From NCBI RefSeq assembly GCF_002282855.1, contig NZ_NRIR01000002.1:441196-505195 (forward strand): a stretch of 64,000 nucleotides of DNA. The letters are read 5' to 3'. Source of the DNA: Paraferrimonas sedimenticola. GTDB taxonomy: Bacteria > Pseudomonadota > Gammaproteobacteria > Enterobacterales > Shewanellaceae. Positions 1-9,538 of this stretch are shown piece after piece; position 1 is the stretch's first letter, and every line of letters starts with the position of its first letter. Below the pieces are notes generated by a model that did no database searches, had not been told where the DNA came from, and worked only from the letters and a program-made list of their open reading frames with translations. A program made the translations under genes and the position numbers.

Positions 1-143
1 AAAGCGATGACGAGGTACTGGATTATCGCCAAGCTCTGTGGAAATATCAGAGTGCACAACTGATAGTACAAGAAGGTGGCGACCACAGTTTTGTGGGATT
101 TGAACGGCACTTGCCGGCCATCGCTGAATTTTTGCAGCTGTAA
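1..143 (+). CDS. yqiA: YqiA family esterase, 3' end only
   Basis: Only the last 46 codons are in the window, reading from base 3 to the TAA at 141-143. The peptide contains DEVLDYRQA and GGDHSFVGFERHL, which match the C-terminus of E. coli YqiA, a small alpha/beta-hydrolase esterase. The GGDH motif carries the catalytic His expected near the C-terminus of this fold. Position also fits: in E. coli yqiA lies directly upstream of parE, as here. The identification rests on a short remembered match plus synteny. Confidence 0.82.
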   Translation, partial: SDDEVLDYRQALWKYQSAQLIVQEGGDHSFVGFERHLPAIAEFLQL

Positions 144-159
144 TCTTTAAATCTATGAT
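131..159 (+). promoter_or_regulatory. Candidate sigma-70 promoter for parE
   Basis: A -10-like TATGAT (154-159) and a -35-like TTTGCA (131-136) are separated by 17 bp, overlapping the 3' end of yqiA and lying about 45 bp before the parE start. Both hexamers deviate from consensus, so this is a by-eye candidate. Confidence 0.4.
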
Positions 160-205
160 AAGCCGTTGCCCACAGCTGGGGTAAAACGGCCCGTGAGACA
201 GTCCC

Positions 206-2095
206 ATGACCAATCAATATACCGCTGACGCGATTGAGGTGCTCAATGGTTTGGAGCCGGTGAAGCGGCGACCAGGCATGTACACCGATACCACCCGTCC
301 CAATCACTTGGGTCAGGAAGTCATCGATAACAGTGTCGATGAAGCGTTAGCAGGACACGCCAGCAAAATCGAAGTGATCCTACACAAAGACAATTCGCTG
401 GAAGTGATCGACGATGGTCGTGGTATGCCGGTGGATGTGCACCCAGAAGAGGGCATTCCCGGAGTCGAGCTGATCCTGACCAAGCTGCACGCCGGTGGTA
501 AATTCTCCAATAAAAACTACGAATTTTCCGGCGGTCTGCACGGGGTAGGTATCTCGGTGGTAAACGCATTGTCTTCTCGAGTGGAAGTCAGCGTGCGTCG
601 CGATGCTCAAGTGTTTCAAATGGCGTTTGAGCACGGCGATCGGGTTGAGCCGCTGACCGTGGTAGGTACTTGTGGCAAGCGCAACACAGGCACCAGTGTT
701 CACTTCTGGCCTGACCCAAGCTATTTCGACTCGGCTAATTTCTCGGTCAGCAAAATGACCTACTTGCTGCGCTCCAAAGCGGTGCTTTGTCCTGGTTTGA
801 GCATTAAATTCAGCAACAAGCAAAACGGCGAGACCCAGGAATGGTGCTTTGAAGAAGGCCTCAAAGATTACTTGCTTGACCGCTTAGGCCAATGGCCAAA
901 ATTGCCGGAACAGCCATTTACCGGCGCCTTCTCTAGCAAACAAGAAGCGGTGGATTGGGCGGTGACCTGGTTGCCCGAAGGCGGCGATAGTCTGGCCGAA
1001 TCTTACGTTAACTTAATTCCTACTGCGCTTGGCGGTACTCACGTCAATGGCTTGCGTCAGGGCTTGCTAGAGTCGATTCGCGAGTTTTGTGAATTCCGCA
1101 ATCTGCTGCCGCGCGGGGTTAAGCTCACCCCGGATGACATTTGGGACAAGTGTTCCTACGTCTTGTCAGTGAAGATGCAAGACCCGCAATTTGCCGGGCA
1201 AACCAAAGAAAAACTGTCATCGCGTCAGTGTGCCGCCTTTGTCAGCGGTGTGGTGCGCGATGCCTTTAGTCTGTGGCTAAACGAGCACACGGACCAAGCC
1301 GAATTAATCGCCGAGCTGTGTATTAACTCGGCGCAAAAGCGCCTGCGCAGCGCTAAGAAGGTGGCCCGTAAGCGTGTCACCAGTGGCCCAGCACTACCGG
1401 GTAAATTGACCGACTGTACCAGTGGCGAGCCGCTTCGCTCAGAGCTTTTCTTGGTAGAGGGTGACTCGGCCGGTGGTAGTGCTAAGCAAGCACGAGATCG
1501 CGAGTTTCAGGCCATCATGCCGCTGCGCGGTAAGATTCTAAACACTTGGGAGGTGGACGCCTCGCAAGTACTGGCCTCCCAAGAGGTACACAACATCTCG
1601 GTGGCCATTGGCTGCGACCCAGATTCCAGTGATTTCAGCGAGTTGCGCTACGGCAAGATTTGTATTCTGGCGGATGCGGACTCGGATGGACTGCACATTG
1701 CCACCCTGTTGTGCGCGCTGTTCTTAAAGCACTTCCGCGCGCTGGTGGAAAACGGCCACATCTATGTCGCCATGCCACCTCTGTATCGTATCGATATCGC
1801 TAAAGACGTTTACTACGCCTTGGACGAGGACGAAAAGCAGGGAATTCTTGACCGCCTGCAAGCCGAGAAGCGCAAGGGCAAAATCCAAGTGACTCGATTT
1901 AAAGGTCTGGGTGAGATGAACCCGGGCCAATTGCGCGAAACCACCATGGACCCGAATACTCGTCGTTTGGTGCAACTGACCGTGGATGACGCCGATGAGA
2001 CTCTGTCCCTAATGGACATGTTGCTGGCCAAAAAACGCAGCGGTGATCGCAAGACCTGGCTTGAGGCCAAAGGGGATATCGCCGAGCTGGCGTAA
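206..2095 (+). CDS. parE: DNA topoisomerase IV subunit B (ParE)
   Basis: ParE is the ATPase subunit of topoisomerase IV, which unlinks daughter chromosomes together with ParC. The 629-residue length matches E. coli ParE. The GHKL ATPase motifs appear in order: VIDNSVDEALAG, DDGRGMPVD and GGLHGVGISVVNALS. The C-terminal TOPRIM region has EGDSAGGSAKQARDREFQ, PLRGKILN and the metal-binding DADSDG. The gene ends with the usual KGLGEMNPGQL segment. It is followed after 26 bp by parC, so both subunits are probably made from one transcript. The ATG at 206 is the natural family start although its Shine-Dalgarno sequence is weak. Confidence 0.97.
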   Translation: MTNQYTADAIEVLNGLEPVKRRPGMYTDTTRPNHLGQEVIDNSVDEALAGHASKIEVILHKDNSLEVIDDGRGMPVDVHPEEGIPGVELILTKLHAGGKFSNKNYEFSGGLHGVGISVVNALSSRVEVSVRRDAQVFQMAFEHGDRVEPLTVVGTCGKRNTGTSVHFWPDPSYFDSANFSVSKMTYLLRSKAVLCPGLSIKFSNKQNGETQEWCFEEGLKDYLLDRLGQWPKLPEQPFTGAFSSKQEAVDWAVTWLPEGGDSLAESYVNLIPTALGGTHVNGLRQGLLESIREFCEFRNLLPRGVKLTPDDIWDKCSYVLSVKMQDPQFAGQTKEKLSSRQCAAFVSGVVRDAFSLWLNEHTDQAELIAELCINSAQKRLRSAKKVARKRVTSGPALPGKLTDCTSGEPLRSELFLVEGDSAGGSAKQARDREFQAIMPLRGKILNTWEVDASQVLASQEVHNISVAIGCDPDSSDFSELRYGKICILADADSDGLHIATLLCALFLKHFRALVENGHIYVAMPPLYRIDIAKDVYYALDEDEKQGILDRLQAEKRKGKIQVTRFKGLGEMNPGQLRETTMDPNTRRLVQLTVDDADETLSLMDMLLAKKRSGDRKTWLEAKGDIAELA

Positions 2096-2121
2096 CTGAA
2101 ACGGATTAAGGACTACCAATT

Positions 2122-4377
2122 ATGAGCGATGCCATTGAGCTAAGCCTTGATGGAGTAGAGCAGCTACCGATACGCCGCTTTACCGAAGATGCCTACCTGA
2201 ATTACTCCATGTACGTGATCATGGACCGCGCCTTGCCACACATCGGCGATGGCCTGAAGCCGGTTCAACGCCGTATCGTTTACGCCATGAGCGAGCTGGG
2301 CTTAGGTGCTAGTGCCAAGGCCAAAAAGTCCGCCCGTACCGTGGGTGACGTATTGGGTAAGTACCACCCGCATGGCGACAGTGCCTGTTATGAGGCCATG
2401 GTGTTAATGGCGCAGCCGTTTTCCTACCGCTATCCGCTGGTGGCCGGTCAAGGTAACTGGGGTGCACCGGACGATCCTAAGTCGTTTGCTGCGATGCGTT
2501 ACACCGAGGCCAAGTTATCTCGGTTCTCTGAGGTGTTGCTCAGCGAACTTGGCCAAGGCACGGTGGACTGGGGGCCGAACTTTGACGGCACCATGAAAGA
2601 GCCGCTGCAACTGCCTGCGCGCCTGCCGCACATTCTGCTCAATGGTATTACCGGGATTGCGGTGGGGATGGCCACCGACATTCCACCCCATAACGCTCGA
2701 GAAGTGGCGGCGGCCTGCTGTGAACTGTTAGAGCGTCCAAGTACCGACTTGGATGCCTTAATGGAATTGGTCCCGGGTCCGGATTATCCGACCGCTGCGG
2801 AAATCATTACGCCTAAGTCTGATTTAAGAAAGATCTACGAAAGCGGTAAAGGCTCGGTCAAAGCCCGTGCGGTTTATGAAGTGGAAGGCGGCGAGATTGT
2901 GATTAGTGCGCTGCCACACCAAGCCAGTGGCGCTAAAATCCTCGAGCAAATCGCCGCGCAAATGCAGGCGAAAAAGCTGCCTATGGTCAGCGACTTACGC
3001 GATGAGTCGGATCATGAAAACCCAGTGCGCTTGGTGGTTGTGCCGCGCTCTAACCGTGTCGATTGCGACGCTGTCATGCAGCATCTGTTTGCCACTACGG
3101 ATCTGGAAAAAAGCTATCGCATCAACCTGAACATGATTGGCCTTAACGGCCGTCCTCAGGTGAAGGGCTTAAAGGCGATTTTAAGCGAGTGGATCCAGTT
3201 CCGCTTATCCACGGTCACTCGTCGTTTGCAGCACCGTTTGGACAAGGTGTTGGCGCGCTTACACATCCTCGATGGTTTGCTGATCGCTTTCTTGAACCTC
3301 GACGAAGTGATTGAAATCATTCGCAATGAAGACCAGCCTAAGCAAGCTTTAATGGCCCGTTTTGGTTTGTCCGAGCGTCAGGCCGAGGCGATTCTCGAAA
3401 TCAAATTGCGCCAGTTGGCCAAACTGGAAGAGATTAAAATTCGCGCCGAGCAAGAAGAGTTGGCGGAAGAACGCGACAAGCTGCAGCTGATTCTCAGTTC
3501 AGAACGTCGCCTCAAGACTCTGGTGCGCAAAGAACTGCAAAAAGACGCTGAGAGCTATGGCGACGAGCGTCGCTCACCGCTAATCGAGCGCTCAGAGTCT
3601 AAAGCTCTGTCAGAAAAAGAACTGATTCCAAGCGAAGCGGTTACCGTAGTCTTGTCTGAGAAAGGCTGGATCCGCTGTGCCAAAGGCCACGACGTGGATG
3701 GCGCGGCGCTTAACTACAAGTCCGGTGATAGCTTCTTGGCCAGCGCCAAGGGACGCTCCAATCAACAGGCAGTGTTCTTAGACACCAGTGGTCGCGCCTT
3801 TGCGCTCGAGGCCCATGGACTGCCGTCGGCGCGCTCGCAAGGAGAGCCCATCACGGGACGCTTTAATATCGCCCCTGGCGAGTCGATCCAGCAATTGATC
3901 ATGGGCACCGATGAGCAGCTGTTCTTGTTAAGCTCGGATGCGGGCTATGGTTTTGTTTGTCAGTACTCGGACATGCTATCCCGTAACAAAGCGGGTAAGG
4001 CTTTGTTGAGCTTGCCAAAAGGCGCGCAAGCCTTAACCCCGCAAGCGCTGTCGGATGTAGATGACAGTCAGTTACTGGCCGTGACTAGCGAAGGCCGAAT
4101 GCTGGTGTTCGCTCTGTCGGCCTTGCCGCGATTGGCCAAAGGTAAGGGCAATAAGATCATAGGTATTCCGGCTGCCGCGGCGGCCAGCCGCGAAGAGCTA
4201 ATGAGCCATATTGCGATTGTTCCTGCCGGTAGTGCCGTTACCTTGTGGGCGGGCAAACGCAAACTGACCTTAAAAGCTGCCGATCTCGAGCACTATCAAG
4301 GTGAACGCGGTCGTCGTGGTGCCAAGTTGCCACGAGGTTTGCAGCGTGTTGATCGCGTCCAAGTCGGCGAAGATTAA
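2122..4377 (+). CDS. parC: DNA topoisomerase IV subunit A (ParC)
   Basis: ParC is the DNA breakage-rejoining subunit of topoisomerase IV and the partner of ParE just upstream. At 751 residues it has the normal length. The active-site Tyr is Y127 in AAMRYTE (Y120 in E. coli). The quinolone-resistance region reads [14 protein letters not shown], so the positions equivalent to E. coli Ser80 and Glu84 are Ser87 and Glu91, the susceptible-type residues. The winged-helix and tower region is followed by a C-terminal DNA-wrapping domain from about residue 500. An AAGGA-like sequence precedes the ATG. Confidence 0.97.
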   Translation: MSDAIELSLDGVEQLPIRRFTEDAYLNYSMYVIMDRALPHIGDGLKPVQRRIVYAMSELGLGASAKAKKSARTVGDVLGKYHPHGDSACYEAMVLMAQPFSYRYPLVAGQGNWGAPDDPKSFAAMRYTEAKLSRFSEVLLSELGQGTVDWGPNFDGTMKEPLQLPARLPHILLNGITGIAVGMATDIPPHNAREVAAACCELLERPSTDLDALMELVPGPDYPTAAEIITPKSDLRKIYESGKGSVKARAVYEVEGGEIVISALPHQASGAKILEQIAAQMQAKKLPMVSDLRDESDHENPVRLVVVPRSNRVDCDAVMQHLFATTDLEKSYRINLNMIGLNGRPQVKGLKAILSEWIQFRLSTVTRRLQHRLDKVLARLHILDGLLIAFLNLDEVIEIIRNEDQPKQALMARFGLSERQAEAILEIKLRQLAKLEEIKIRAEQEELAEERDKLQLILSSERRLKTLVRKELQKDAESYGDERRSPLIERSESKALSEKELIPSEAVTVVLSEKGWIRCAKGHDVDGAALNYKSGDSFLASAKGRSNQQAVFLDTSGRAFALEAHGLPSARSQGEPITGRFNIAPGESIQQLIMGTDEQLFLLSSDAGYGFVCQYSDMLSRNKAGKALLSLPKGAQALTPQALSDVDDSQLLAVTSEGRMLVFALSALPRLAKGKGNKIIGIPAAAAASREELMSHIAIVPAGSAVTLWAGKRKLTLKAADLEHYQGERGRRGAKLPRGLQRVDRVQVGED

Positions 4378-4385
4378 TGGTTAAC

Positions 4386-4412
4386 ACTTAGGCGGCGCAA
4401 AGCCGCCTAAGT
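4386..4412 (+). terminator. Hairpin after parC
   Basis: A perfect 11-bp inverted repeat (acttaggcggc / gccgcctaagt) with a 5-nt loop follows the parC stop. No T tract follows it, so it may end transcription inefficiently or only protect the 3' end of the mRNA. Confidence 0.5.
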
Positions 4413-4487
4413 CATTGATAAGCCACAAGTGCACACTTTGTGCTTACATTTGTACCCTATTTTCGCTTTCAGCCAAGCGAACCACGC

Positions 4488-4496
4488 TGGTATACT
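4488..4496 (+). promoter_or_regulatory. Extended -10 promoter candidate for plsC
   Basis: TGG followed by TATACT (4491-4496) forms an extended -10 element 29 bp before the chosen plsC start. No good -35 hexamer is visible, which is common for extended -10 promoters. It lies downstream of the parC hairpin and would let plsC be expressed separately from parEC. Confidence 0.45.
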
Positions 4497-4524
4497 AGCC
4501 TCCGCCAGAGTTTGGAGGCTTTTA

Positions 4525-5253
4525 ATGTTATTGGTGGTACGCGCCCTGTTATTGGGCTTGATATTAGTATTTGGTTTTGTCTTTGCGCTATTGCTGTGCT
4601 TGGTGCGTCCGCGCCATCGCAACAACGTGCATGTGTTCGCTAAACTCTGTTCATGGATCGCCCCAATTCTGGGCGTCAAAGTGGTGATGCGTGGTAGCGA
4701 AGAAAAGGGCGAACGACCGACCATTTTTACCGCTAACCATCAGAATACCTTCGATATGTTCACTTTAACTCGAGCGGTACCTAAAGCCACCGTGAGCTTG
4801 GGTAAAAAGAGTCTGGCTTGGATCCCTTTCTTTGGTCAGCTGTATTACCTGACCGGCAATATTCTTATCGACCGAGGCAATCGTACTCGAGCTATGCAAA
4901 CCATGGCGAAGACTGCAGCCAAGATAAAACAACGCATGCTGTCGGTGTGGATCTTCCCCGAAGGCACCCGTTCGCGCGGCCGCGGCATTTTGCCATTTAA
5001 AACCGGTGCCTTTCACACCGCCATTCAAGCGGGAGTATCCATCACGCCAGTCATCGCCTCTTGCCAGAGCCACATTAAGTTGAATCGCTGGAACAATGGT
5101 GTTGTTATCGTAGAGATGCTCAAACCCATTGCCACCGAAGGCTTGTCTCGAGATGACGTGCGAGCGCTGGCCGAAAAGGTGCGCGAGCGTATGCAATCCG
5201 TGTTTGAGCGCAACAGCGCCGAAGCCAAACGACTCATGTTAGGCACTGCCTAA
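4525..5253 (+). CDS. plsC: 1-acyl-sn-glycerol-3-phosphate acyltransferase
   Basis: PlsC acylates lysophosphatidic acid to phosphatidic acid at the inner membrane. The acyltransferase motifs are NHQNTFDMF (HX4D), FPEGTRSRGRG and a later hydrophobic TPVI segment. The first 25 residues form a membrane anchor. The frame is open further upstream, but ATG 4525 follows a good GGAGG and yields 242 residues, close to the 245 of E. coli PlsC. plsC also lies downstream of parC in E. coli. Confidence 0.93.
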   Translation: MLLVVRALLLGLILVFGFVFALLLCLVRPRHRNNVHVFAKLCSWIAPILGVKVVMRGSEEKGERPTIFTANHQNTFDMFTLTRAVPKATVSLGKKSLAWIPFFGQLYYLTGNILIDRGNRTRAMQTMAKTAAKIKQRMLSVWIFPEGTRSRGRGILPFKTGAFHTAIQAGVSITPVIASCQSHIKLNRWNNGVVIVEMLKPIATEGLSRDDVRALAEKVRERMQSVFERNSAEAKRLMLGTA

Positions 5254-5274
5254 TTGACCAATAAGGACGTTAAC

Positions 5275-5652
5275 ATGTCATTTGAACAAGATTGGGCTCA
5301 TCAGCAAGCCGAAAACCGCGAAATCATCGAAGCTTTGTTGGACGATGGTTCCGATCCCGATGCGCTTTACACCATCGAGCACCATTTCTCTGCACAGCAC
5401 TTCGGTACTTTGGAGAAAGCGGCGGTTGAGATGTTTAAGCAGGGCTATGAAGTCACCGACGCCGAAGAGCTAGCGTTGGACGATGGCGCGCAACTGGTGT
5501 GTTTTGATGTGATTATCGAGCGCCCACTCCAAGTAGAGGCCATTAATCAAGATTGCGAAAAATTGATGAAGCTGGCGGAAAAGCTAGGCATCGCCTACGA
5601 CAGCTGGGGTACTTACTTCATGGACCCAGATGGAGAAGCCGAAGAGGCTTAA
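5275..5652 (+). CDS. rraB: Ribonuclease E inhibitor RraB
   Basis: RraB binds RNase E and modulates its activity and the make-up of the degradosome. The peptide contains [20 protein letters not shown] and SWGTYFMDP, nearly identical to E. coli RraB (YjgD). Like its relatives it is very acidic, with an Asp/Glu-rich C-terminus. ATG 5275 follows AAGGAC and is preferred over an in-frame TTG 21 bp upstream, giving 125 residues. Its stop overlaps the stop of the convergent cyclase gene by 4 bp. Confidence 0.93.
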   Translation: MSFEQDWAHQQAENREIIEALLDDGSDPDALYTIEHHFSAQHFGTLEKAAVEMFKQGYEVTDAEELALDDGAQLVCFDVIIERPLQVEAINQDCEKLMKLAEKLGIAYDSWGTYFMDPDGEAEEA

Positions 5653-6620
5653 GCTTTGTTGATGCTTGGGTGCACCTGCGAGCAGTTGCGCCCGAGCCGT
5701 TTAGCCTGGTACATGGCGCGATCGGCCGCCTGCACCCAATGATTGGTTGAGTCCATACTGCTATCTAACTGAGCTATCCCCAAACTCACTGTCACCGTCA
5801 GACTTTCCCCTTGGTACTCCAACGCCAATTGAGCAATCAACTTGCGCAGACGCTCGGTGTAATACAGCGCCGAATCGGCATCAGTTCCTTCAAGGATCAC
5901 TGCAAACTCTTCGCCGCCATAGCGACCCGCCACGTCCGTTTCGCGTAAATTTCGCTGCACCAACTTACCTAATTCCGCCAGCACGTAATCGCCAGCGTCG
6001 TGGCCTAAGGTGTCGTTGACTCGCTTAAAATGGTCTACGTCGAACAATACTAAGCTGCATGCGCCACCATAACGAGTAAAGCGGTCGTACTCGTGTTGTA
6101 GGCGTTCGCTCCAAAAACGGCGATTGTTCAGTCCAGTTAAGTCGTCGGTACGACTGAGCTTTTGTAACTGCAAATTGGCTTGTTTTAACTGCAGCTTGTT
6201 AATGGCCATATCCGACACATCGTAGATGATAAGGCCAATGTGATTGACCTCACCGGTCAACGAGGTCAGTGGAAAAATGGTCATGTTTTGGTACATGAAC
6301 TCACTTTGGCCGGTGATCGGACGATAGTTCTTAAACTCAAAGACGTAGGGGCGCTGCTCCCAAGAGGTAAAGGCTCGGTTCTTGAGCAGAAATACGGTTT
6401 CCATTTTTGACTTGAGCCAGTCTTGCGGCAGGTCGGGCATCACCTCAAACAAATTATGGTGCTTCATTTGCGCCAAACTGACGCCTGAGTGGTTCTCCAT
6501 AAAGCCGTTCCACAGATGCACCTGATAGTCCTTATCCAGCACCACCAGACCGACTTCTAAGGTCTGCACCATGTCGATCAGCCAGTGCAGCTCTTTCATG
6601 GCGTTTTGGCCTAAGTTCAT
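5649..6620 (-). CDS. PAS-like sensor diguanylate cyclase
   Basis: The C-terminal half is a GGDEF domain that should make cyclic di-GMP from GTP. The signature is GGEEF at residues 235-239, an active variant, preceded by [10 protein letters not shown] and followed by VSLGIAQ. An inhibitory-site RxxD (RETD, 226-229) lies five residues before the signature, so product inhibition is likely. Residues 1-140 resemble a PAS domain ([14 protein letters not shown]) and no membrane segment is seen, so the sensor is probably cytoplasmic. The ATG at 6620 overlaps the TGA of the upstream response-regulator gene as ATGA, so the two are translationally coupled, giving 323 residues. Confidence 0.9.
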   Translation of the reverse strand: MNLGQNAMKELHWLIDMVQTLEVGLVVLDKDYQVHLWNGFMENHSGVSLAQMKHHNLFEVMPDLPQDWLKSKMETVFLLKNRAFTSWEQRPYVFEFKNYRPITGQSEFMYQNMTIFPLTSLTGEVNHIGLIIYDVSDMAINKLQLKQANLQLQKLSRTDDLTGLNNRRFWSERLQHEYDRFTRYGGACSLVLFDVDHFKRVNDTLGHDAGDYVLAELGKLVQRNLRETDVAGRYGGEEFAVILEGTDADSALYYTERLRKLIAQLALEYQGESLTVTVSLGIAQLDSSMDSTNHWVQAADRAMYQAKRLGRNCSQVHPSINKA

Positions 6621-7630
6621 TGGGTCACCTCGTAGCCTAAGTTGCTGGCTAAATTGCGCAATGAGCCTTCGCCAAACAAAAGTAGCAGGTCGCACTCAAT
6701 GTTGTGGTCCTGCACCTGGTAGTTGATTTCAATCGCTAAAGTGCGCTGCCAACGGGACGCATTGGAGTCCAACAGTTCGCCGATATTGGCGTGTTGGCCC
6801 AAAACTACTGGGTGGCTTTGGCTAAACTGCACCTGTAATTGGTCACCAATGCCGCTGAGCATAGCGCCAATCAGCACGTTGGCCGTGTCCTGTAACACCT
6901 CTAATCGAGTGTTGTTGGCGTGCTGCAGTTGTTGCCCCATCAGCTTGGCCATATCCGTGTAGCTGGCGTCGTGAAACAGCAACAAGGCCTCGCCAGCGAT
7001 GCCTTTGCCCATAAACCCCTGACAAATGGCCGAGACTCGATTGTCGTAGTGAGCGGCTTGGATGGCCATGGTCAATTCGCTGACTTCGAGCACATTAACC
7101 TTGGGGATCGGCATGGTAATAAAGGCACCGAGCAGTTTGGATAGCAAGGCCGCCGCTTGGCCCATGGCCAAGTTGCTCATCTCAGCCAAGGCATCTTTGA
7201 TTTCAGTTTGGGAAATAAGTCTTTGTGACAGCGCTTTGGGCTGAATCAATTCGACCGGTGCGCTTTCTAAAAACTTATGCTCATACAAGACTTGGTGAAG
7301 TCGATCTGCGCTCAACGGCTTTTGAATAAAGTCTTTGGCACCTAGGCGCTGAGTTTTTTGAATAGCACCTGTTTGGATGTCGGCGGAAATCACAAAAACG
7401 CTGGCGGGATGACCGACTTCTTGCAGTTTTTCTAGGACCTGATAGCCATCGATTTCTGGCATGTTCAAATCAAGAAGGATCAAATCTATCGGTTGTTGAC
7501 TCAGCAATTGTAAGGCCTGGCGGCCGTTTTCAGCGAAGTGGACTTGAACAGGCCAATCTGTGGGTAAGGCTTTTGCGACTTGCTTTCTAACGAGCGCCGA
7601 ATCGTCGCAAATAAGTAGCTGAGTTGACAT
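6617..7630 (-). CDS. Response regulator with CheC/CheX-type phosphatase domain
   Basis: Residues 1-120 form a CheY-like receiver: acidic pair D9-D10, phosphoacceptor D54 in LILLDLNMPEIDG, and a conserved Lys in FIQKPLS. Residues 135-337 resemble the CheC/CheX family that dephosphorylates CheY-P: an ExxN motif in AEMSNLAMG and a second DTANVLIG copy. A phosphatase domain fused to its own kind of substrate suggests self-regulating or adaptation control. Coupling to the downstream diguanylate cyclase suggests phosphorylation is linked to cyclic di-GMP output. The actual sensor kinase is not in the window. Confidence 0.85.
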   Translation of the reverse strand: MSTQLLICDDSALVRKQVAKALPTDWPVQVHFAENGRQALQLLSQQPIDLILLDLNMPEIDGYQVLEKLQEVGHPASVFVISADIQTGAIQKTQRLGAKDFIQKPLSADRLHQVLYEHKFLESAPVELIQPKALSQRLISQTEIKDALAEMSNLAMGQAAALLSKLLGAFITMPIPKVNVLEVSELTMAIQAAHYDNRVSAICQGFMGKGIAGEALLLFHDASYTDMAKLMGQQLQHANNTRLEVLQDTANVLIGAMLSGIGDQLQVQFSQSHPVVLGQHANIGELLDSNASRWQRTLAIEINYQVQDHNIECDLLLLFGEGSLRNLASNLGYEVTQ

Positions 7631-7777
7631 CTAATTGGGTATGTTATCAATTGTATCGATACTGTAACACCAAATCGCAATTGGCCGAAGTCTAGCCACA
7701 GAGAAATTACCCTTGGTGTAATCTTAAGGGTTGATCGGCGGCGTCAGTTGGCTAAAACCCATAAGGAAGCGAGACTC

Positions 7778-8581
7778 ATGTCATCAGAAGCCAGAGTAGA
7801 ATGCGAGGTCACAGAAGGCATCGCCATGGTGAGGTTAGCGCGCTCAAACAAGCGCAATGCCATGGACTTTGCCATGTTTGAAGCCTTGGCAAGCTGTGCC
7901 GCTAGTCTGCGTCGCAATAGAGAGATCAGAGCGGTTATCGTTAGCGGCGACGGTGAGGACTTTAGCTCAGGACTGGATATAAAGTCGGTGGGCAATAAAC
8001 CAAAACTCATGCTTCGCTTGTTGGCCAAGTGGTGGCCGGGTCAGGCTAATCTGGCCCAGCGCGCGGTGGACAATTGGCGCTTGCTGCCGGTACCTGTGAT
8101 TTTTGTGCTGCACGGCCGTTGCTGGGGAGGCGGAATGCAACTGGCGTTGGGAGGAGATTTTCGCATAGCCCACCCAGACACCCAGCTGAGCATTATGGAA
8201 TCTAGATGGGGGTTGCTGCCAGATATGAGCGGTTTGACCAGCTTGCGAGCGATTATGCCCCTAGATAAGGCAATGCTAATCACAATGACTTCAGAGGTGT
8301 TGAGCGCCGAGCAAGGATTGGATTTTGGCTTAGTGACCCAAGTGCACCCTGAGCCCATGCAACAAGCTTTAGAATTGGCGCGAGAGCTATCACAAAAATC
8401 ACCGGATGCGCTGGCGGCCATCAAGCGGGTGTATCAAAATCGGTGGTTTGGTTCCAGGTCAGGGCTAATGGCAGCGGAAACTTGGAATCAAATAAAACTC
8501 ATCCTTGGAGGTAACTTTAAGCGCGCCGCTGCTCGAAATCAGGGTAAGGAGGTGGCTTTCAGGCCTCGTCAAAAGTGGTAA
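7778..8581 (+). CDS. Crotonase (enoyl-CoA hydratase/isomerase) family protein
   Basis: The crotonase fold is shown by the two oxyanion-hole segments: SGDGEDFSSGLDIKS near residue 60 and HGRCWGGGMQLALGGDFRIA near residue 115. A Glu in MESRWGLLPDMSG lies where hydratase acid/base residues sit. Substrate cannot be told from sequence, since the family includes hydratases, isomerases and hydrolases of acyl-CoA. ATG 7778 follows AAGGAAG and is preferred to an in-frame TTG at 7748, giving 267 residues. The next gene starts 9 bp downstream. No other beta-oxidation gene is nearby. Confidence 0.85.
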   Translation: MSSEARVECEVTEGIAMVRLARSNKRNAMDFAMFEALASCAASLRRNREIRAVIVSGDGEDFSSGLDIKSVGNKPKLMLRLLAKWWPGQANLAQRAVDNWRLLPVPVIFVLHGRCWGGGMQLALGGDFRIAHPDTQLSIMESRWGLLPDMSGLTSLRAIMPLDKAMLITMTSEVLSAEQGLDFGLVTQVHPEPMQQALELARELSQKSPDALAAIKRVYQNRWFGSRSGLMAAETWNQIKLILGGNFKRAAARNQGKEVAFRPRQKW

Positions 8582-8590
8582 AGGAAAGAC

Positions 8591-9100
8591 GTGGTGAAAC
8601 GCATTTTTGAATCCTTGTTGTGGTCGAGTCGGTACTCTGTCGTATTAGGTGTGATTTCGTGTTTGATAGCAGCACTCGTGGTGTTTGTCGCAGGGCTTAA
8701 AGACCTGCTGCACATGCTGCATCTTATCGTCGATTACACCGAAATCGGCACTATGAGCATTCGCAACGAGCTAGTCCTAGTGGTGATCGAAATACTCGAT
8801 ACCTTCTTGCTCGGCGCTGTGCTGCTGATTTTTGCTTTTGGCCTGTACGAGTTGTTTATCAGCAACTTAAAGGTGGCCAATGGCTCTGACTCAGAAGGCA
8901 AGATCCTCAACATCTCGAGCATCGAGTCGCTAAAAACTAAGCTGGGTAAAGTGATTCTGATGATGCTTATCATCAAGCTGTTTGCCTATTTTTCCAAAAT
9001 TGAGCCAGAAAGTGCGTTAGATTTGGTCTACATGAGTGTCTCGGTTGTGCTGGTGGCACTGGCGCTAATGCTCACTAAATCGCGCAAAAAAACCTCATAA
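8591..9100 (+). CDS. UPF0114 (YqhA-like) inner-membrane protein
   Basis: This 169-residue protein has about four hydrophobic segments (near 15-40, 60-85, 115-135 and 145-162) and ends KSRKK. The N-terminal pattern FESLLWSSRYSVVL and the segment SIESLKTKLGKVI resemble E. coli YqhA of the UPF0114 family, whose function I do not know. It begins with tandem GTG codons after AAGGAAAG, just after the crotonase gene, suggesting co-transcription. Confidence 0.8.
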   Translation: MVKRIFESLLWSSRYSVVLGVISCLIAALVVFVAGLKDLLHMLHLIVDYTEIGTMSIRNELVLVVIEILDTFLLGAVLLIFAFGLYELFISNLKVANGSDSEGKILNISSIESLKTKLGKVILMMLIIKLFAYFSKIEPESALDLVYMSVSVVLVALALMLTKSRKKTS

Positions 9101-9139
9101 TCCCTCGCACGAGCTGGAGCCATCTGTTATACATGACAC

Positions 9140-9412
9140 ATGGACCAGCTCGAATTCTTTGACATTCCAAGCCCTTGTCGCGGCATCTGCAAAGTCAATC
9201 AACGGGGCTATTGCATTGGATGCGCTCGTAGCCGCGAAGAGCGTTTCAATTGGCTGCAATTTAGCGATACTCAAAAACGACAGGTGATCCGTTTGTGCCA
9301 GTCGCGCTTCGCTCGTGCCCGCTCGCTAGCGGCCACTCGCCCCTCGAACAGTGCTGACTCAATTCAGTCTCAAATGACCCTATTTGGCCAATGGCTGGGC
9401 GAAGACGACTGA
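9140..9412 (+). CDS. DUF1289 family cysteine-motif protein
   Basis: A 90-residue protein with four Cys near the start (C13, C17, C25, C28) in the pattern SPCRGICKVN-RGYCIGCARS, typical of DUF1289, followed by an EER-NWLQFSDTQK segment. The Cys arrangement suggests a metal or Fe-S site, but the role of the family is unknown to me. The ATG at 9140 has no strong Shine-Dalgarno sequence. After it, 126 bp separate it from the next gene. Confidence 0.85.
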   Translation: MDQLEFFDIPSPCRGICKVNQRGYCIGCARSREERFNWLQFSDTQKRQVIRLCQSRFARARSLAATRPSNSADSIQSQMTLFGQWLGEDD

Positions 9413-9538
9413 GTTGAAACTGAATCACTGCACCTGTTACAAAACTATTTCTGACATTATCATGCTCGGCAAGTAGAATAGTGCCGATTGTCGCGAAGCT
9501 CGCTTCAATGGACTGAATTCAACTAAACATCAAGGAAT

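Noticed and set aside
4429-4524. Upstream extension of the plsC frame
   Set aside because: Covers the promoter-like extended -10 and lacks a ribosome site; ATG 4525 has GGAGG and gives the family length.
7653-7662. Palindrome GTATCGATAC before the CheY-CheC gene
   Set aside because: Single short palindrome without a match to a known operator; expected by chance.
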